NCBI GenBank assembly: GCA_009377495.1
Contig: WHTZ01000047.1
Location: 1 to 48,856 of the forward strand
Source: Luteitalea sp.
GTDB lineage: Bacteria > Acidobacteriota > Vicinamibacteria > Vicinamibacterales > Vicinamibacteraceae
Reading direction: 5' to 3'
DNA: 48,856 bases
Position 1 is the first letter of the stretch. Every line of letters starts with the position of its first letter. A program made the position numbers and the translations under genes. Of the stretch, positions 16,701 to 23,627 are shown piece by piece. The notes beneath the pieces were generated by a model that was given only the letters and a program-made list of their open reading frames with translations, did no database searches and had not been told where the DNA came from.

Positions 16701-17903
16701 CACCGGCAACCGACCTGCGAACGATGAGACCAGCGCACCGACATCGAGCCCTCGCCAAGTCGAGTCGAGCTGCGATCTCACGTTCCGGTCCAAGCCCACC
16801 GTACCGCGAGCGTCGAGCCGACCATTGCCGACGGCCGCTTGCAAGTGCTTGATGGTTACACGAGCGGGCTCGATTGACGCGCGGCTCTGTAGTCGAATGT
16901 CTTCGAGGCCGTCGTAGGCAAGCGAGTCGCTCGAGAGATCGACCTCGATGCGCGGTGCAGCCAGCGCACCAGCCACCGTGCCCGAAGCACGCAGGGCGCC
17001 GCGAATTGGCAATGTTCCGACACTTGACGTACGAGGCGATGTCTCTACGTTTGAAGTCTCTACATTCGAAGTACGTAGCGAGGGGTCTTTAGACCCCTCG
17101 CCCTCCTGTCTCGGAATCAGCGACGCCAGCTCACTCAGGTCTATATCCATGCGGTATCGCAAGTCGTAGGTCGGTTCGCTTGCAAACAGCCGTACCAGAC
17201 CCGTGCTCTCGATGTGGCTCTGCGTGGTGGTGAGCGCCAGCGGCTCCAAACTGAGGCCTTCTCCCGTAAGCCGCAACGTGCCTTTCATGTCAGCCTCGAG
17301 TGGTCCGCTGCCAGTCCGGACGCGCAGGGTTCCGGCCAGGTCGGCTGGAAGCCACGGCCTCGTTGGGGACGTGGTTCGCGACGTCAGCGAGAGGCTGCTC
17401 AGCTCGACGTCTGCGTTGAGTGCCGGGTCAGTGAAGCGAAACAGGATGTCGCGCAGGTCGAGTCGGCCCAGATCGATGGCGGACGCGGCGCCGGCCGGTT
17501 CGCGTGTCGGCACTTCGGGGAGGTTCCAGCGCCCGTCTTTCCCGTGCTCGATGGCGATCGTGGCCTGCTCGATGGAGAGGGACTCCAGACGTGTCGTGCC
17601 GAGGATAGCGGTCCACGGCAGATCGACCCGGACACGCCGTGCCGTGACCAACGGCGTGGCTTGTCGGTCAGCGGCGGCAAGCCGAACGTTCTCGATCTCG
17701 ATGTTGAGGGTGAGTAGGTTGTAGTCGAGACGCCCGATGCGCGCGTCGATCCCGTAGTCACGCTGGAGCATGGCCGCTGCCCAGGCGGCCACGCGAGCAC
17801 GCACGGGCGGCGTGTGGAGCACTGCCAACAAGACGACCACCACGAGCAAGAGGCTCGCAGCAACCACGAGTCCTACGCGCAGCAATCGGGTGAAGAACCG
17901 CAT
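10722..17903 (-). CDS. Giant TamB-TamA fusion: AsmA/TamB translocation module joined to POTRA repeats and an Omp85 barrel
   Basis: 2,393 residues in one uninterrupted frame. Residues about 8-30 are an inner-membrane TM helix; RDYGIDARIGRLDYNLLTLN and many repeated LDGRANG/ARGTVGLD-type strands follow, as in AsmA/TamB beta-groove proteins. A DUF490-type TamB domain spans about 1200-1590 (GRVELREGGELYLGGLVYRI). From about 1605 there are five POTRA-like units (for example RVAAVVIRGVSD, then YFEHRI). From about 2060 comes an Omp85 barrel (RYHLRYGVGVNDEP, GGSQTLRGYAQ) ending in FYFSLGQAF with a terminal Phe as in BAM substrates. In E. coli TamA (outer membrane) and TamB (inner membrane) are separate proteins that help outer-membrane assembly and lipid transport; here one chain would span both membranes. 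Short repeats have invaded the coding region (17041-17107, 12337-12364, 12039-12066). Start ATG 17903; only a weak ribosome binding site. Confidence 0.88.
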   Translation of the reverse strand: MRFFTRLLRVGLVVAASLLLVVVVLLAVLHTPPVRARVAAWAAAMLQRDYGIDARIGRLDYNLLTLNIEIENVRLAAADRQATPLVTARRVRVDLPWTAILGTTRLESLSIEQATIAIEHGKDGRWNLPEVPTREPAGAASAIDLGRLDLRDILFRFTDPALNADVELSSLSLTSRTTSPTRPWLPADLAGTLRVRTGSGPLEADMKGTLRLTGEGLSLEPLALTTTQSHIESTGLVRLFASEPTYDLRYRMDIDLSELASLIPRQEGEGSKDPSLRTSNVETSNVETSPRTSSVGTLPIRGALRASGTVAGALAAPRIEVDLSSDSLAYDGLEDIRLQSRASIEPARVTIKHLQAAVGNGRLDARGTVGLDRNVRSQLDSTWRGLDVGALVSSFAGRLPVQLVTEARGTARIDGPALDWTDWRVSVHATLTPTTSAQPGQSRPQATAARLPLGGTLAVDIAKRRWSVVPDLSAEGLSVRGQAGGELWSARSEDDARSTAASADGSLSGRLTLHAVDIARLLDETNVVLPGEERIDGSLDARVDLGGSLQKPRVGWTFTSRDLVSSSLGAAQLDARGTAATRGATVDDIRLAVAENTLVGRAAVSFATRRVDGSFRADVPEIATLARAMPARWRPTGTLKMTGRLAGTTTRPALDVAIASSNLQANGQRLDSLNAQLHLTPSAVRIERLTAAQGTSGLLEASGRYGLSSNRYELDARGRNLHFDPPPDASHVDGLLPVAGRVSFEARGQGTVARPSGTARLTLSELAWRGTALGPIDATVTADGRRAVIDARASSLATELRATQDFGGARPFEMTARVTDLDVARLSPFLPGAKLPVTGRVSLDGRANGYLDRLADTEGTVTLTNTSVTVGDQQIALARPATVRYSPRGVAIEGLELVSGSSRLTGRGAFGLSDAKEPDASVPGEGLHVEVDARAADLMPIVEAFSPVPLTLDGSLRLDATAAGTPRAPRLTATVSLGGLSVGYQDLPAVTGLDLDARLAAGVLTIDRLTGTWQTATIAGTASAPMRLFARWLPESLLAALPATDAEARVQLTAAPLTAAALEPFVDDLTSERVDGELAVSLDARAASLDLAAVTATLTLDRGTLALAGVRVEQVEPTRVSLASGRARVDTFAWRGPGTNLRMTGGVSLRDEPRVIDLDAFGNVDLRLLGAFARDVGTAGSATFSVRARGAATSPQLDGRIEVVDGELVLRDPRVFVSDVEGAIVLDEQRISATDITGTANGGPIRLDATVDVSELPNVTGIATVTGRNVAFEYPDGLRAELDADLRVDLAPRETLIAGDVTLLRGAYREPIILTGTLGHELFGGGGLPGTTAPAGAPSTTATSSIRLDIALVSQEDLLVDNNYGRFGVGLDVTLLGTLDQPGIAGRVELREGGELYLGGLVYRIDRGSADFTDPARLDPMLDLVAETHVGATGVTLQASGTPDTLDVTVESPDQPQMSEADLYALVAGGGGGASSSEMVRTQLLSAISGDLFALAGRTIGVDALRLERGVAVEDIGSEQVQLATEENPAARLTVTKRFPRDVEIILSQSLRETGALTWIASYRPLRDVELRGVSRDDESRSYEFRHSVAFGGERTPATPSPRRATAERVAAVVIRGVSDAEERALARRLRLGAGDRFDFYRWQEDRDRVAAYLTEQGYFEHRIRASRRAAGAARGEAAPEASGAAKGRAEAVGLRLDYTIDTGPRCELIVRGVDLPAGTRRRMRDAWSAAVFDAFLSDDLTTIARRHLIETGHPRVRVQVKVATEANIKRAVVAIEPGSASPWRIEYTGNTQVSAAELEAFVSAEDLAVTAWLDPQTFERRLGDWYRARGFLAAFARVGAATESNGPPSLRFGEARRSATRGGGASRGEVSLPVEIREGPLYTVTAVHVTGAHAELASGVREWFRVADSSVYLPLDAEIGRRNVEAAYRNAGFAEARVSLDVGLEPRRSEAKAGRVLLTLAVTEGPRQVLEDVVIRGAPDVDEPVITRTLGLQRGAPIDLRTLFEARRRLYETGVFQRVDIRLEPLDAAAQPAPEPLVSPKPGEGGAVITDQAVRAVVELQERPRYHLRYGVGVNDEPSSTGSGRTVTPGLAADLENRNLFGTTATGGIAGRYQRRRQAGRVFLTLPNLLGAPLATTLFVERSHQLFDVETEGEDRTSVALFQRLRLRRTEGLSVEYGYTYAWSRTFSDDPIFPEIVVTVPRLTASAVLDRRDDASDTTHGWLHSSTFEYSDTWLASDLRFVRYLAQQYYFRPLGDAIVSASALRLGAARAIGDEVLIPSEMFRMGGSQTLRGYAQDSIVGEDFLPENALLLLNQEVRFPIYRWVRGVGFVDAGNVFDTLSDVSFDLEVGVGGGLRIDTPFALLRVDMGVPLSRDEDGRRRPRFYFSLGQAF
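12039..12066 (-). repeat. Short dispersed repeat, copy 2, inside coding sequence
   Basis: On the minus strand this 28-base unit (GCCTCGCC then GAAGCGAAGCGAAGGCGGGC) is identical to copy 3 at 12337-12364 on the plus strand. Here it encodes RRSEAKAGR between two beta strands of the POTRA region. Confidence 0.7.
12337..12364 (+). repeat. Short dispersed repeat, copy 3, inside coding sequence
   Basis: Same 28-base unit as copy 2 in opposite orientation, 270 bp away, so the two form a long inverted repeat within the gene. Read in the gene's direction it gives a linker around SLRFGEARRSA between POTRA units 3 and 4. Confidence 0.7.
17041..17107. repeat. Repeat insertion in the TamB part, with palindrome
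   Basis: GAGGGGTCT-TT-AGACCCCTC (17080-17099) is a perfect palindrome, next to two near-repeats of TCTCTACRTTYGAAGT. The stretch encodes the low-complexity peptide around residues 265-302 (TSNVETSNVETS). It looks like an in-frame intergenic-type repeat insertion tolerated in a loop. Confidence 0.6.
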
Positions 17904-18003
17904 AGCCGTGCTGGTGCCATGTTAGCCCAGCACGGTTCGAGGCCGGTTGTCGGCCGCGTGAAGTGTTCTCATATAGACTGTAGCCTCAGCACCGGGAGGC
18001 CTT

Positions 18004-20148
18004 ATGCGAAAGACTGCTGTAGCTGGTGCCGTGCTCGCGATGTTGCTCTCGAACGTGTCAGCCCAGGAACCAAAGCTCCTTCCCTACCCAGACACGAAAA
18101 GCGTCGACGTCAACGACGACTATTTTGGGACGAAGGTACCCGACCCTTACCGGTGGCTCGAAGACGACAACAGTGCCGAGACCAAGGCATGGGTTGAGGC
18201 GCAGAACAAGGTCACCTTCGCTTACCTCGAGGGAATTCCGGAGCGCGAAGGCATTCGCAAGCGCCTGACCGAGCTCTGGGACTATGAGCGCTACGGCGCT
18301 CCAGCAAAGCACGGGCCTTGGTACATCTTCTCGCACAATACGGGCTTGCAGAATCAGTCGGTCATCTTCCGCACGCAAAGACTTTCGGCCGAGCCAGAAG
18401 TGCTCATCGACCCGAACGCGCTCTCGCCCGACGGCACGGTCGCGCTTGGCGATCTCTCGTTCACCGATGATGGTCGCTTGGTCGTCTACGCTTTGCAGTC
18501 GAGCGGATCCGATTGGCGAGAGTGGCACGTCCGCGACGTCGCCGCAGGCAAAGACCTCCCGGACGTCATCAAGTGGTCCAAGTTCGTCGGCGCGGCGTGG
18601 CTCAAGGACAGTTCTGGGTTCTTCTACGGTGGCTACACCGAGCCAACGGCTGGTGAGACGTTGACCGCCGTCAACAAGAATCAGAAGCTGTACTTCCACA
18701 AGCTTGGCACCTCGCAGGATCAGGACCAGCTGATCTACGAGCGACCTGACCAGCCAGACTGGATGTTCTCTGCAGACGTGACAGAAGACGGTCGCTGGCT
18801 GCTCATCTATCAAAGCGAGGGCACCGATCCGCGGAATCGCATCTTCGTTCGAGACTTGAGCCAGTCAGATTCGAAGATTGAACCCTTGCTCGATAAGTTC
18901 GATGCGTCATACACGGTTGTCGGGAACGACGGGGAGCGCTTTTACGTGCTGACCGACAATGGCGCACCACGCCGTCGACTCGTCGCGATCGAGAAGACAG
19001 CTCCGGATGCGTCTTCTTGGGAGACGCTCATCCCGGAAGCATCGAATCGAGACGTGTTGGACGGCGTCACCATGGTGAACGACCAGTTCGTCGCCATCTG
19101 GATGACCGACGCGTACAACACGCTGCGAATCTACGGGCGTGATGGTCGAGCGGAGGCTGAAGTGCCGCTGCCCGCCATGGGCTCGGTGAGCACGTTCACG
19201 GGGAAGCGCAAGGACCGTGAAGGGTTCTTTGCCTTCGAGTCGTTCACGCATCCAACCACCACCTTCCGTTACGACTTCGCCACGAAGCGAAGCGAGGTCT
19301 TCAAGGAGCCCGAGGTCGCGTTCAACCCAGCCGACTACGAAACGACGCAGGTCTTCTACCCGTCGAAGGACGGGACGAAGATCCCCATGTTCATCACGTC
19401 GCGGAAGGGCACGCCGCGACATGGGCAGACCCCGACGCTGATGCACGGGTACGGCGGGTTCGAGGTCTCGCTGACACCATCGTTTGCGGTGGCGAGCCTT
19501 GCCTGGCTCGAGAGGGGTGGGATTCTCGCGGTTCCGAATCTGCGGGGTGGTGGCGAATACGGTAAGGAGTGGCACGACGCAGGCCGGCTGGAGAACAAAC
19601 AAAACGTGTTCGACGACTTCATCGCCGCAGCCGAGTACCTCATTCGCGAAAAATACACGTCGTCATCAAAGCTGGCGATCTCGGGCGGCAGCAACGGTGG
19701 GCTGCTCGTGGGGGCGTGTATGACGCAACGGCCCGATCTCTTTGGCGCGGCCTTACCGGCGGTTGGTGTGATGGATATGTTGCGCTTCGACAAGTTCACG
19801 GTTGGATGGGCCTGGAGGTCAGATTACGGGAGCTCGGAGACGAAGGAGGGATTCGACACGCTCGTCAAGTACTCGCCGCTGCACAACATCGAGCCCGGCA
19901 CGGCATATCCAGCGACACTCATCACGACCGCCGATCACGATGATCGCGTCGTGCCGGCCCACAGCTTCAAGTTTGCGGCGACGTTGCAAGCGGCACAAGC
20001 TGGTAAAGCGCCGGTGCTGATTCGCATAGAAACAGAAGCGGGCCACGGTGCCGGCAAGCCGACCAGCAAGCTCATTGACGAAGCCACCGACCGCTTCGCC
20101 TTCCTCGCGCAGGTGCTGCGGGACGGAGCACAAAGTAGCTCTCAGTGA
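18004..20148 (+). CDS. Prolyl oligopeptidase (S9A), periplasmic
   Basis: 714 residues. ATG 18004 is preceded by GGGAGG at good spacing; a signal peptide ends at about residue 21 (NVSAQ). The N-terminal DPYRWLEDDNSAETKAWV motif and a seven-bladed propeller (about 75-430) gate the active site. The C-terminal alpha/beta hydrolase carries Ser563 in GGSNGG, the Asp motif DHDDRVVP around 644-651 and His681 in AGHGAGKP, so the triad is complete. It cleaves short peptides after proline; the signal peptide places it in the periplasm, where it would act in peptide scavenging. It is divergent from the TamB-TamA gene with 100 bp between starts. The length is normal for the family. Confidence 0.95.
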   Translation: MRKTAVAGAVLAMLLSNVSAQEPKLLPYPDTKSVDVNDDYFGTKVPDPYRWLEDDNSAETKAWVEAQNKVTFAYLEGIPEREGIRKRLTELWDYERYGAPAKHGPWYIFSHNTGLQNQSVIFRTQRLSAEPEVLIDPNALSPDGTVALGDLSFTDDGRLVVYALQSSGSDWREWHVRDVAAGKDLPDVIKWSKFVGAAWLKDSSGFFYGGYTEPTAGETLTAVNKNQKLYFHKLGTSQDQDQLIYERPDQPDWMFSADVTEDGRWLLIYQSEGTDPRNRIFVRDLSQSDSKIEPLLDKFDASYTVVGNDGERFYVLTDNGAPRRRLVAIEKTAPDASSWETLIPEASNRDVLDGVTMVNDQFVAIWMTDAYNTLRIYGRDGRAEAEVPLPAMGSVSTFTGKRKDREGFFAFESFTHPTTTFRYDFATKRSEVFKEPEVAFNPADYETTQVFYPSKDGTKIPMFITSRKGTPRHGQTPTLMHGYGGFEVSLTPSFAVASLAWLERGGILAVPNLRGGGEYGKEWHDAGRLENKQNVFDDFIAAAEYLIREKYTSSSKLAISGGSNGGLLVGACMTQRPDLFGAALPAVGVMDMLRFDKFTVGWAWRSDYGSSETKEGFDTLVKYSPLHNIEPGTAYPATLITTADHDDRVVPAHSFKFAATLQAAQAGKAPVLIRIETEAGHGAGKPTSKLIDEATDRFAFLAQVLRDGAQSSSQ

Positions 20149-20176
20149 ACCGAGTGCCTGAACAGGCGACCGGTTA

Positions 20177-20205
20177 GGGAAAAAGGGGTCAGGCCCCTTT
20201 TTCCC
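20177..20205. repeat. REP palindrome flanking the RAYT gene (left)
   Basis: GGGAAAAAGGGG and CCCCTTTTTCCC separated by TCAGG. It lies about 50 bp before the transposase start and matches the two palindromes after it. It could also end the peptidase transcript (stem followed by few T). Confidence 0.8.
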
Positions 20206-20256
20206 TGGTGCTGGCATCCCTCTTGATTAGGAGATCGCGAAAAGGGGGAGACTTCG

Positions 20257-20955
20257 ATGCCCAGGAATCACCGGAAAGCCGCCGGAGGCTACGTCTACCA
20301 CGTTCTCAATCGAGGCAATCGTCGCAGGTCCATCTTCCACGAACCTACTGATTACGAACAGTTTCTCAAGCTGCTGTCCAGCGCAGGACTTCGCTGGAAA
20401 GTGCAGCTGCTCGCGTACTGCTTGATACCGAACCACTGGCATCTCGTCCTCTGGCCGGGCGATGATGGATCATTATCGAAGTACATGCACTGGGTCACAA
20501 GTGTTCATGTTCTGCAATACAAGCAGCGGTACTGTACAGATGGAGACGGGCATCTGTACCAAGGACGGTTCAGATCCTTCCTCGTGCAAGACTCGAGCTA
20601 CCTTTGGAATGTTCTGAGGTACGTTGAAGCGAATGCGCTCAGAGCGCACCTTGTCGACCGCGCCGAAGGCTGGCCATGGTCTAGCTGCTCGGAGTGCCCT
20701 GTCGCAGACAGGCCGGTTTTGGGCGCTTGGCCAGAAGGTCGCCCCGCAAATTGGCTCGAATGGATCAACGCAACACCGTCCGATGAGGAGCTGCGAAATC
20801 TGCGAACAGCCGCTTCGCGCGGAAAGCCCTACGGTGAGTCAGATTGGATTGACAGGGTCGCGCGATCGGAAAACCTCGAATCGACCCTACGACCGAGGGG
20901 ACGTCCGCCAAAAGAAAAAGGGGCCAGGCCCCTTTTCCCGGTGGGCACGAATTGA
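20257..20955 (+). CDS. REP-associated tyrosine transposase (RAYT, Y1/HUH)
   Basis: 232 residues; ATG 20257 with GGGGGAG ahead. It opens with a GGYVYHVLNRGNRR motif and has the HUH motif His60-Trp-His62 in PNHWHLVLWPGD and the catalytic Tyr122 in RYVEANALRAHL, followed by GWPWSS. These are the hallmarks of single-copy RAYTs, which nick and copy REP sequences by single-strand transfer. All active-site residues are present, so it may be functional. It is flanked by related palindromes at 20177-20205, 20916-20942 and 20954-20982. The C-terminal peptide after GRPPKE (KGARPLFPVGTN) is read from the right-hand palindrome, and the stop codon overlaps the start of the next one. Confidence 0.93.
   Translation: MPRNHRKAAGGYVYHVLNRGNRRRSIFHEPTDYEQFLKLLSSAGLRWKVQLLAYCLIPNHWHLVLWPGDDGSLSKYMHWVTSVHVLQYKQRYCTDGDGHLYQGRFRSFLVQDSSYLWNVLRYVEANALRAHLVDRAEGWPWSSCSECPVADRPVLGAWPEGRPANWLEWINATPSDEELRNLRTAASRGKPYGESDWIDRVARSENLESTLRPRGRPPKEKGARPLFPVGTN
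20916..20942. repeat. REP palindrome (right 1) overlapping the RAYT 3' end
   Basis: AAAAGGGGCC-A-GGCCCCTTTT. It encodes the last residues of the transposase and is a near copy of the palindrome at 20954-20982. Confidence 0.8.
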
Positions 20956-20982
20956 GGAAAAGGGGCCTGGCCCCTTTTCCTC
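20954..20982. repeat. REP palindrome (right 2)
   Basis: GAGGAAAAGGGGCC-T-GGCCCCTTTTCCTC is a perfect 14-bp inverted repeat. It overlaps the stop codons of both the transposase (TGA 20953-20955) and the convergent sufE (20983-20981), so it is a likely bidirectional terminator as well as a REP. Confidence 0.85.
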
Positions 20983-21427
20983 AGTTCTTTTCTTTCAGTG
21001 CCTGGCGGGCGAGCGCCTGCACGGCAAGCACCATGGACCGCAAGCCGAGCCCCTTCCCCATCGAAATGTTCTCGCGGAAGATGGCTTCGACAATCTCTGG
21101 GGAGACCTCGACCACCTGCTCTGGTGGAAGGCCGGAGAGCGCCTGATCGAGAATGGTCGCGAGAGCTTTAGCAGAGACCCCACTTGGGTTCTCCACCGCA
21201 AAGTAGAACTTCAGCGTGTCATTTGGCTGGACCCTCGCCCAGACGTACGCGTCAGACTCACATTGTGGCACCTGATGCGCCTGCGAAAACGGCCTGGTGG
21301 CAATCTCCGGCGGAACCTCGGTGAACTTGTCGGCAAAGCTGAGGAGAATCTGGGCGCGCTCGCTCGGGTCCGGAAACATCGCGAGCGTTTCAAGCACCTC
21401 CGCCAGCTTGCCAGTCTGAGTAGTCAT
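20981..21427 (-). CDS. sufE: SufE family sulfur-acceptor protein
   Basis: 148 residues. Start ATG 21427, with GGAAGAG ahead; the frame extends upstream without similarity. It matches SufE/CsdE: LAEVLETLAMFPDPSERAQI at the start, the persulfide-accepting Cys56 in VPQCESDAYVW, and a closing GLGLRSMVLAVQALARQAL. SufE takes sulfur from a SufS/IscS-type cysteine desulfurase and passes it to Fe-S cluster scaffolds or other acceptors in the cytoplasm. No desulfurase or suf operon is nearby; the partner is the rhodanese gene 57 bp upstream, probably cotranscribed, a sulfur-transfer pair. Confidence 0.9.
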   Translation of the reverse strand: MTTQTGKLAEVLETLAMFPDPSERAQILLSFADKFTEVPPEIATRPFSQAHQVPQCESDAYVWARVQPNDTLKFYFAVENPSGVSAKALATILDQALSGLPPEQVVEVSPEIVEAIFRENISMGKGLGLRSMVLAVQALARQALKEKN

Positions 21428-21484
21428 CGTCTCTTCCACTTTAGCACCTCTGCACCCAGTCCCCCGGCACTGCGGCACTTCCTC

Positions 21485-22351
21485 CTACGGCTTTTGGATG
21501 GGCACCCCCACCAGGTTCCCCCACTCGGTCCAACTGCCATCGTAATTGCGAACGTTCTGAAAGCCGAGGAGGAACTTCAACGCGAACCAGGTGTGGCTGC
21601 TACGCTCGCCAATGCGGCAGTAGGCGATTGTGTCGACGTCCGGCTTCAGCCCTTGATCGTCCAGATAAATCTTTCGGAGCTCTTCCGCGGTCTTGAACGT
21701 GCCGTCCTCGGGGTTGACGGCGCGCGCCCACGGTACGCTTTTGGCGCCCGGGATGTGGCCACCACGCAGCGCGCCCTCATTCGGATACTCGGGCATATGG
21801 AGCCGCTCGCCGCGGTACTCCTCGGGACTCCGCACGTCGACGAGCTGACCACGACCGCCTTCGACGAACTTCCGGACGTCATCGCGGAATACTCGGTGCG
21901 GCGCGTCGTTGCGCGCGCTCACCTTGTACGTCGCTGCCGGATAGTTGGAAACGTCCCGCGTGAGCGGTCGGCTCTCTTTCTCCCACTTGAGCCGGCCCCC
22001 GTCCATGACGCGGGCCCTCGTGTGGCCGAAAAGCTGGAAGACCCAAAACGCATAGCAGGCCCACCAGTTGTTCCGATCACCGTAAAAGACGGCCGTGGTG
22101 TCCGGCGTGACGCCAATGCGCGACATCAACTGTTCGAAATCCTGGGCCGTGATGTAGTCGCGCCGGATCTGGTCGTTGAGGTCCTTGGTCCAGTCGACGT
22201 GCACCGCCCCAGGGACGTGTCCCGAGGCGTACAGGAGGGTGTCCTCGTTCGACTCGACCAGCCGGATCTTTGGATCGTTGAGGTGCTCGGCGACCCACGC
22301 GGTCGACACGAGAACGTCCGGATGCTTGTATCCTCTATCTTCAATCTTCAT
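21485..22351 (-). CDS. Sulfurtransferase (two-domain rhodanese)
   Basis: 288 residues. Start ATG 22351 with GGAGTGA ahead, beginning MKIEDRGYKHPDVLVST. The two rhodanese domains are typical: the first (about 15-130, ASGHVPGAVHVDW) is inactive and the second (about 160-285) holds the catalytic Cys245 in YCRIGERSSHTWF. The CRIGER loop suits thiosulfate rather than 3-mercaptopyruvate, for which CGSGVT is usual. It moves a sulfane sulfur from thiosulfate to an acceptor through a Cys persulfide. It is the first gene of an operon with sufE. It has no signal peptide, so it is cytoplasmic. Confidence 0.93.
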   Translation of the reverse strand: MKIEDRGYKHPDVLVSTAWVAEHLNDPKIRLVESNEDTLLYASGHVPGAVHVDWTKDLNDQIRRDYITAQDFEQLMSRIGVTPDTTAVFYGDRNNWWACYAFWVFQLFGHTRARVMDGGRLKWEKESRPLTRDVSNYPAATYKVSARNDAPHRVFRDDVRKFVEGGRGQLVDVRSPEEYRGERLHMPEYPNEGALRGGHIPGAKSVPWARAVNPEDGTFKTAEELRKIYLDDQGLKPDVDTIAYCRIGERSSHTWFALKFLLGFQNVRNYDGSWTEWGNLVGVPIQKP

Positions 22352-22388
22352 GGATGTCACTCCGACAAGAAGCGCAGCACAGACAGGG

Positions 22389-22411
22389 AAAGGGACCAGT
22401 TCCCTTTCCGG
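22389..22411. repeat. Palindrome GGAAAGGGA-CCAGT-TCCCTTTCC
   Basis: 9-bp perfect arms with a 5-base loop. It lies between the divergent rhodanese and sugar-kinase genes; composition and layout are like the RAYT-associated palindromes. Confidence 0.65.
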
Positions 22412-22527
22412 AATCAGGGGAGGACCGAAGAGCATCTTATCAAGGTGTCGTGAAAGACGTGAAACTTCTATGTCAAACTGAACAGCGCGACCGGAGGATC
22501 AGCGATGCAACACGACCGGAGATCGCC

Positions 22528-23607
22528 ATGACCGGACTAGAGATCCGCACCGACGGTGCGCTCGACTTCGTCGCGCTGGGCGCGCTCGTGCATCGCCTCG
22601 ACCCGGGCATCGTCCCGTTCCGCAAGGCGACCCAGTGTCAGATCCACGTGAGCGGCGGCGAGTTCAACTGCGCCGCGAATCTCGCCGACTGCTTCAGGCT
22701 GAGGAGCGGCATCGTCACGGCCACGGTGGACTATCCCATCGGCGACCTGATCGCCGAACGCGTGAAGGCGATGGGGGTGAGGGCGTTCTACAAGCATTTC
22801 GTGCACGATGGTGTGACCGGCCCCAACATGGCGACCGTGTACAGCGACCGCGGCTTGGGCGTCCGCGGGCCGGTGGTCTTCTACAACCGATCCAACGAAG
22901 CGGCGGCACGCCTCAAACCCGGCGACTTCGAGTGGCACACGATCTTCACCGGCGGCGTCCGGTGGTTCCACAGCGGCGGCATCTTCGCGTCCCTCTCGGC
23001 GACGACTCCGGAGCTCATCATCGAAGGCATGAGGGCGGCGAAGGCCGCCGGCGCGGTGACCTCCTTCGATCTCAACTTCCGTGAGAAGCTCTGGAAGATC
23101 TCCGGCGGCACCGATCGGGCCGTCGATGTGCTCCGGCGCATCGTGCAGCACGTCGATGTCCTCGTCGGCAATGAAGAGGACCTGCAGCACGGCCTCGGCA
23201 TTCCGGGCCCGGCGGTCGCCGCAACGTCGAAGCTCGACCCGACCGCCTTCGTCGAGATGATCGATCGCGTCGTTGCACAGCATCCACAGGTGAAGGCTGT
23301 GGCGACGACCCTTCGTGAGGTCCACTCAACGAACCGGCACTCGTGGAGCGCGGTCGCGTGGGTGAACGGCCAGATTGCGATCGCACCGACCACCACCCTC
23401 GATGTCTACGATCGCGTGGGCGGCGGCGATGGGTTTGCGTCCGGCTTATTCTATGGTCTGCTCAATGGCGAGTCCCCCGAGGAGGCCGTCAGCCTCGGCT
23501 GGGCTCACGGCGCGCTGCTCACCACGTATCCGGGAGACACCACCATGGCGACCGTGGAGCAGGTGCGTGCGTTCGCCAAGGGCGGCTCCGCGAGGATCCA
23601 GCGATAG
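22528..23607 (+). CDS. PfkB-family sugar kinase
   Basis: 359 residues. Start ATG 22528, with GGAG 7 bases upstream; the frame is open to 22354 but the extra part runs through the palindrome. Residues 35-50 hold the substrate-side motif GGEFNCAANLA and the C-terminal ATP/catalytic motif is DRVGGGDGFASG, with the general base Asp301. This is the ribokinase/PfkB fold, closest in look to 2-keto-3-deoxygluconate kinases. It phosphorylates a sugar or sugar acid with ATP in the cytoplasm; the exact substrate cannot be read from sequence. No sugar-pathway gene is adjacent. It is convergent with copA, 20 bp apart. Confidence 0.87.
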   Translation: MTGLEIRTDGALDFVALGALVHRLDPGIVPFRKATQCQIHVSGGEFNCAANLADCFRLRSGIVTATVDYPIGDLIAERVKAMGVRAFYKHFVHDGVTGPNMATVYSDRGLGVRGPVVFYNRSNEAAARLKPGDFEWHTIFTGGVRWFHSGGIFASLSATTPELIIEGMRAAKAAGAVTSFDLNFREKLWKISGGTDRAVDVLRRIVQHVDVLVGNEEDLQHGLGIPGPAVAATSKLDPTAFVEMIDRVVAQHPQVKAVATTLREVHSTNRHSWSAVAWVNGQIAIAPTTTLDVYDRVGGGDGFASGLFYGLLNGESPEEAVSLGWAHGALLTTYPGDTTMATVEQVRAFAKGGSARIQR

Positions 23608-23627
23608 ACTGGCGGCAACGGAGCCCT

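Noticed and set aside
20624..22453. Plus-strand open frame of 609 codons
   Set aside because: It runs through the transposase end, antisense to sufE and the rhodanese gene, all of which have clear motifs; a shadow frame.
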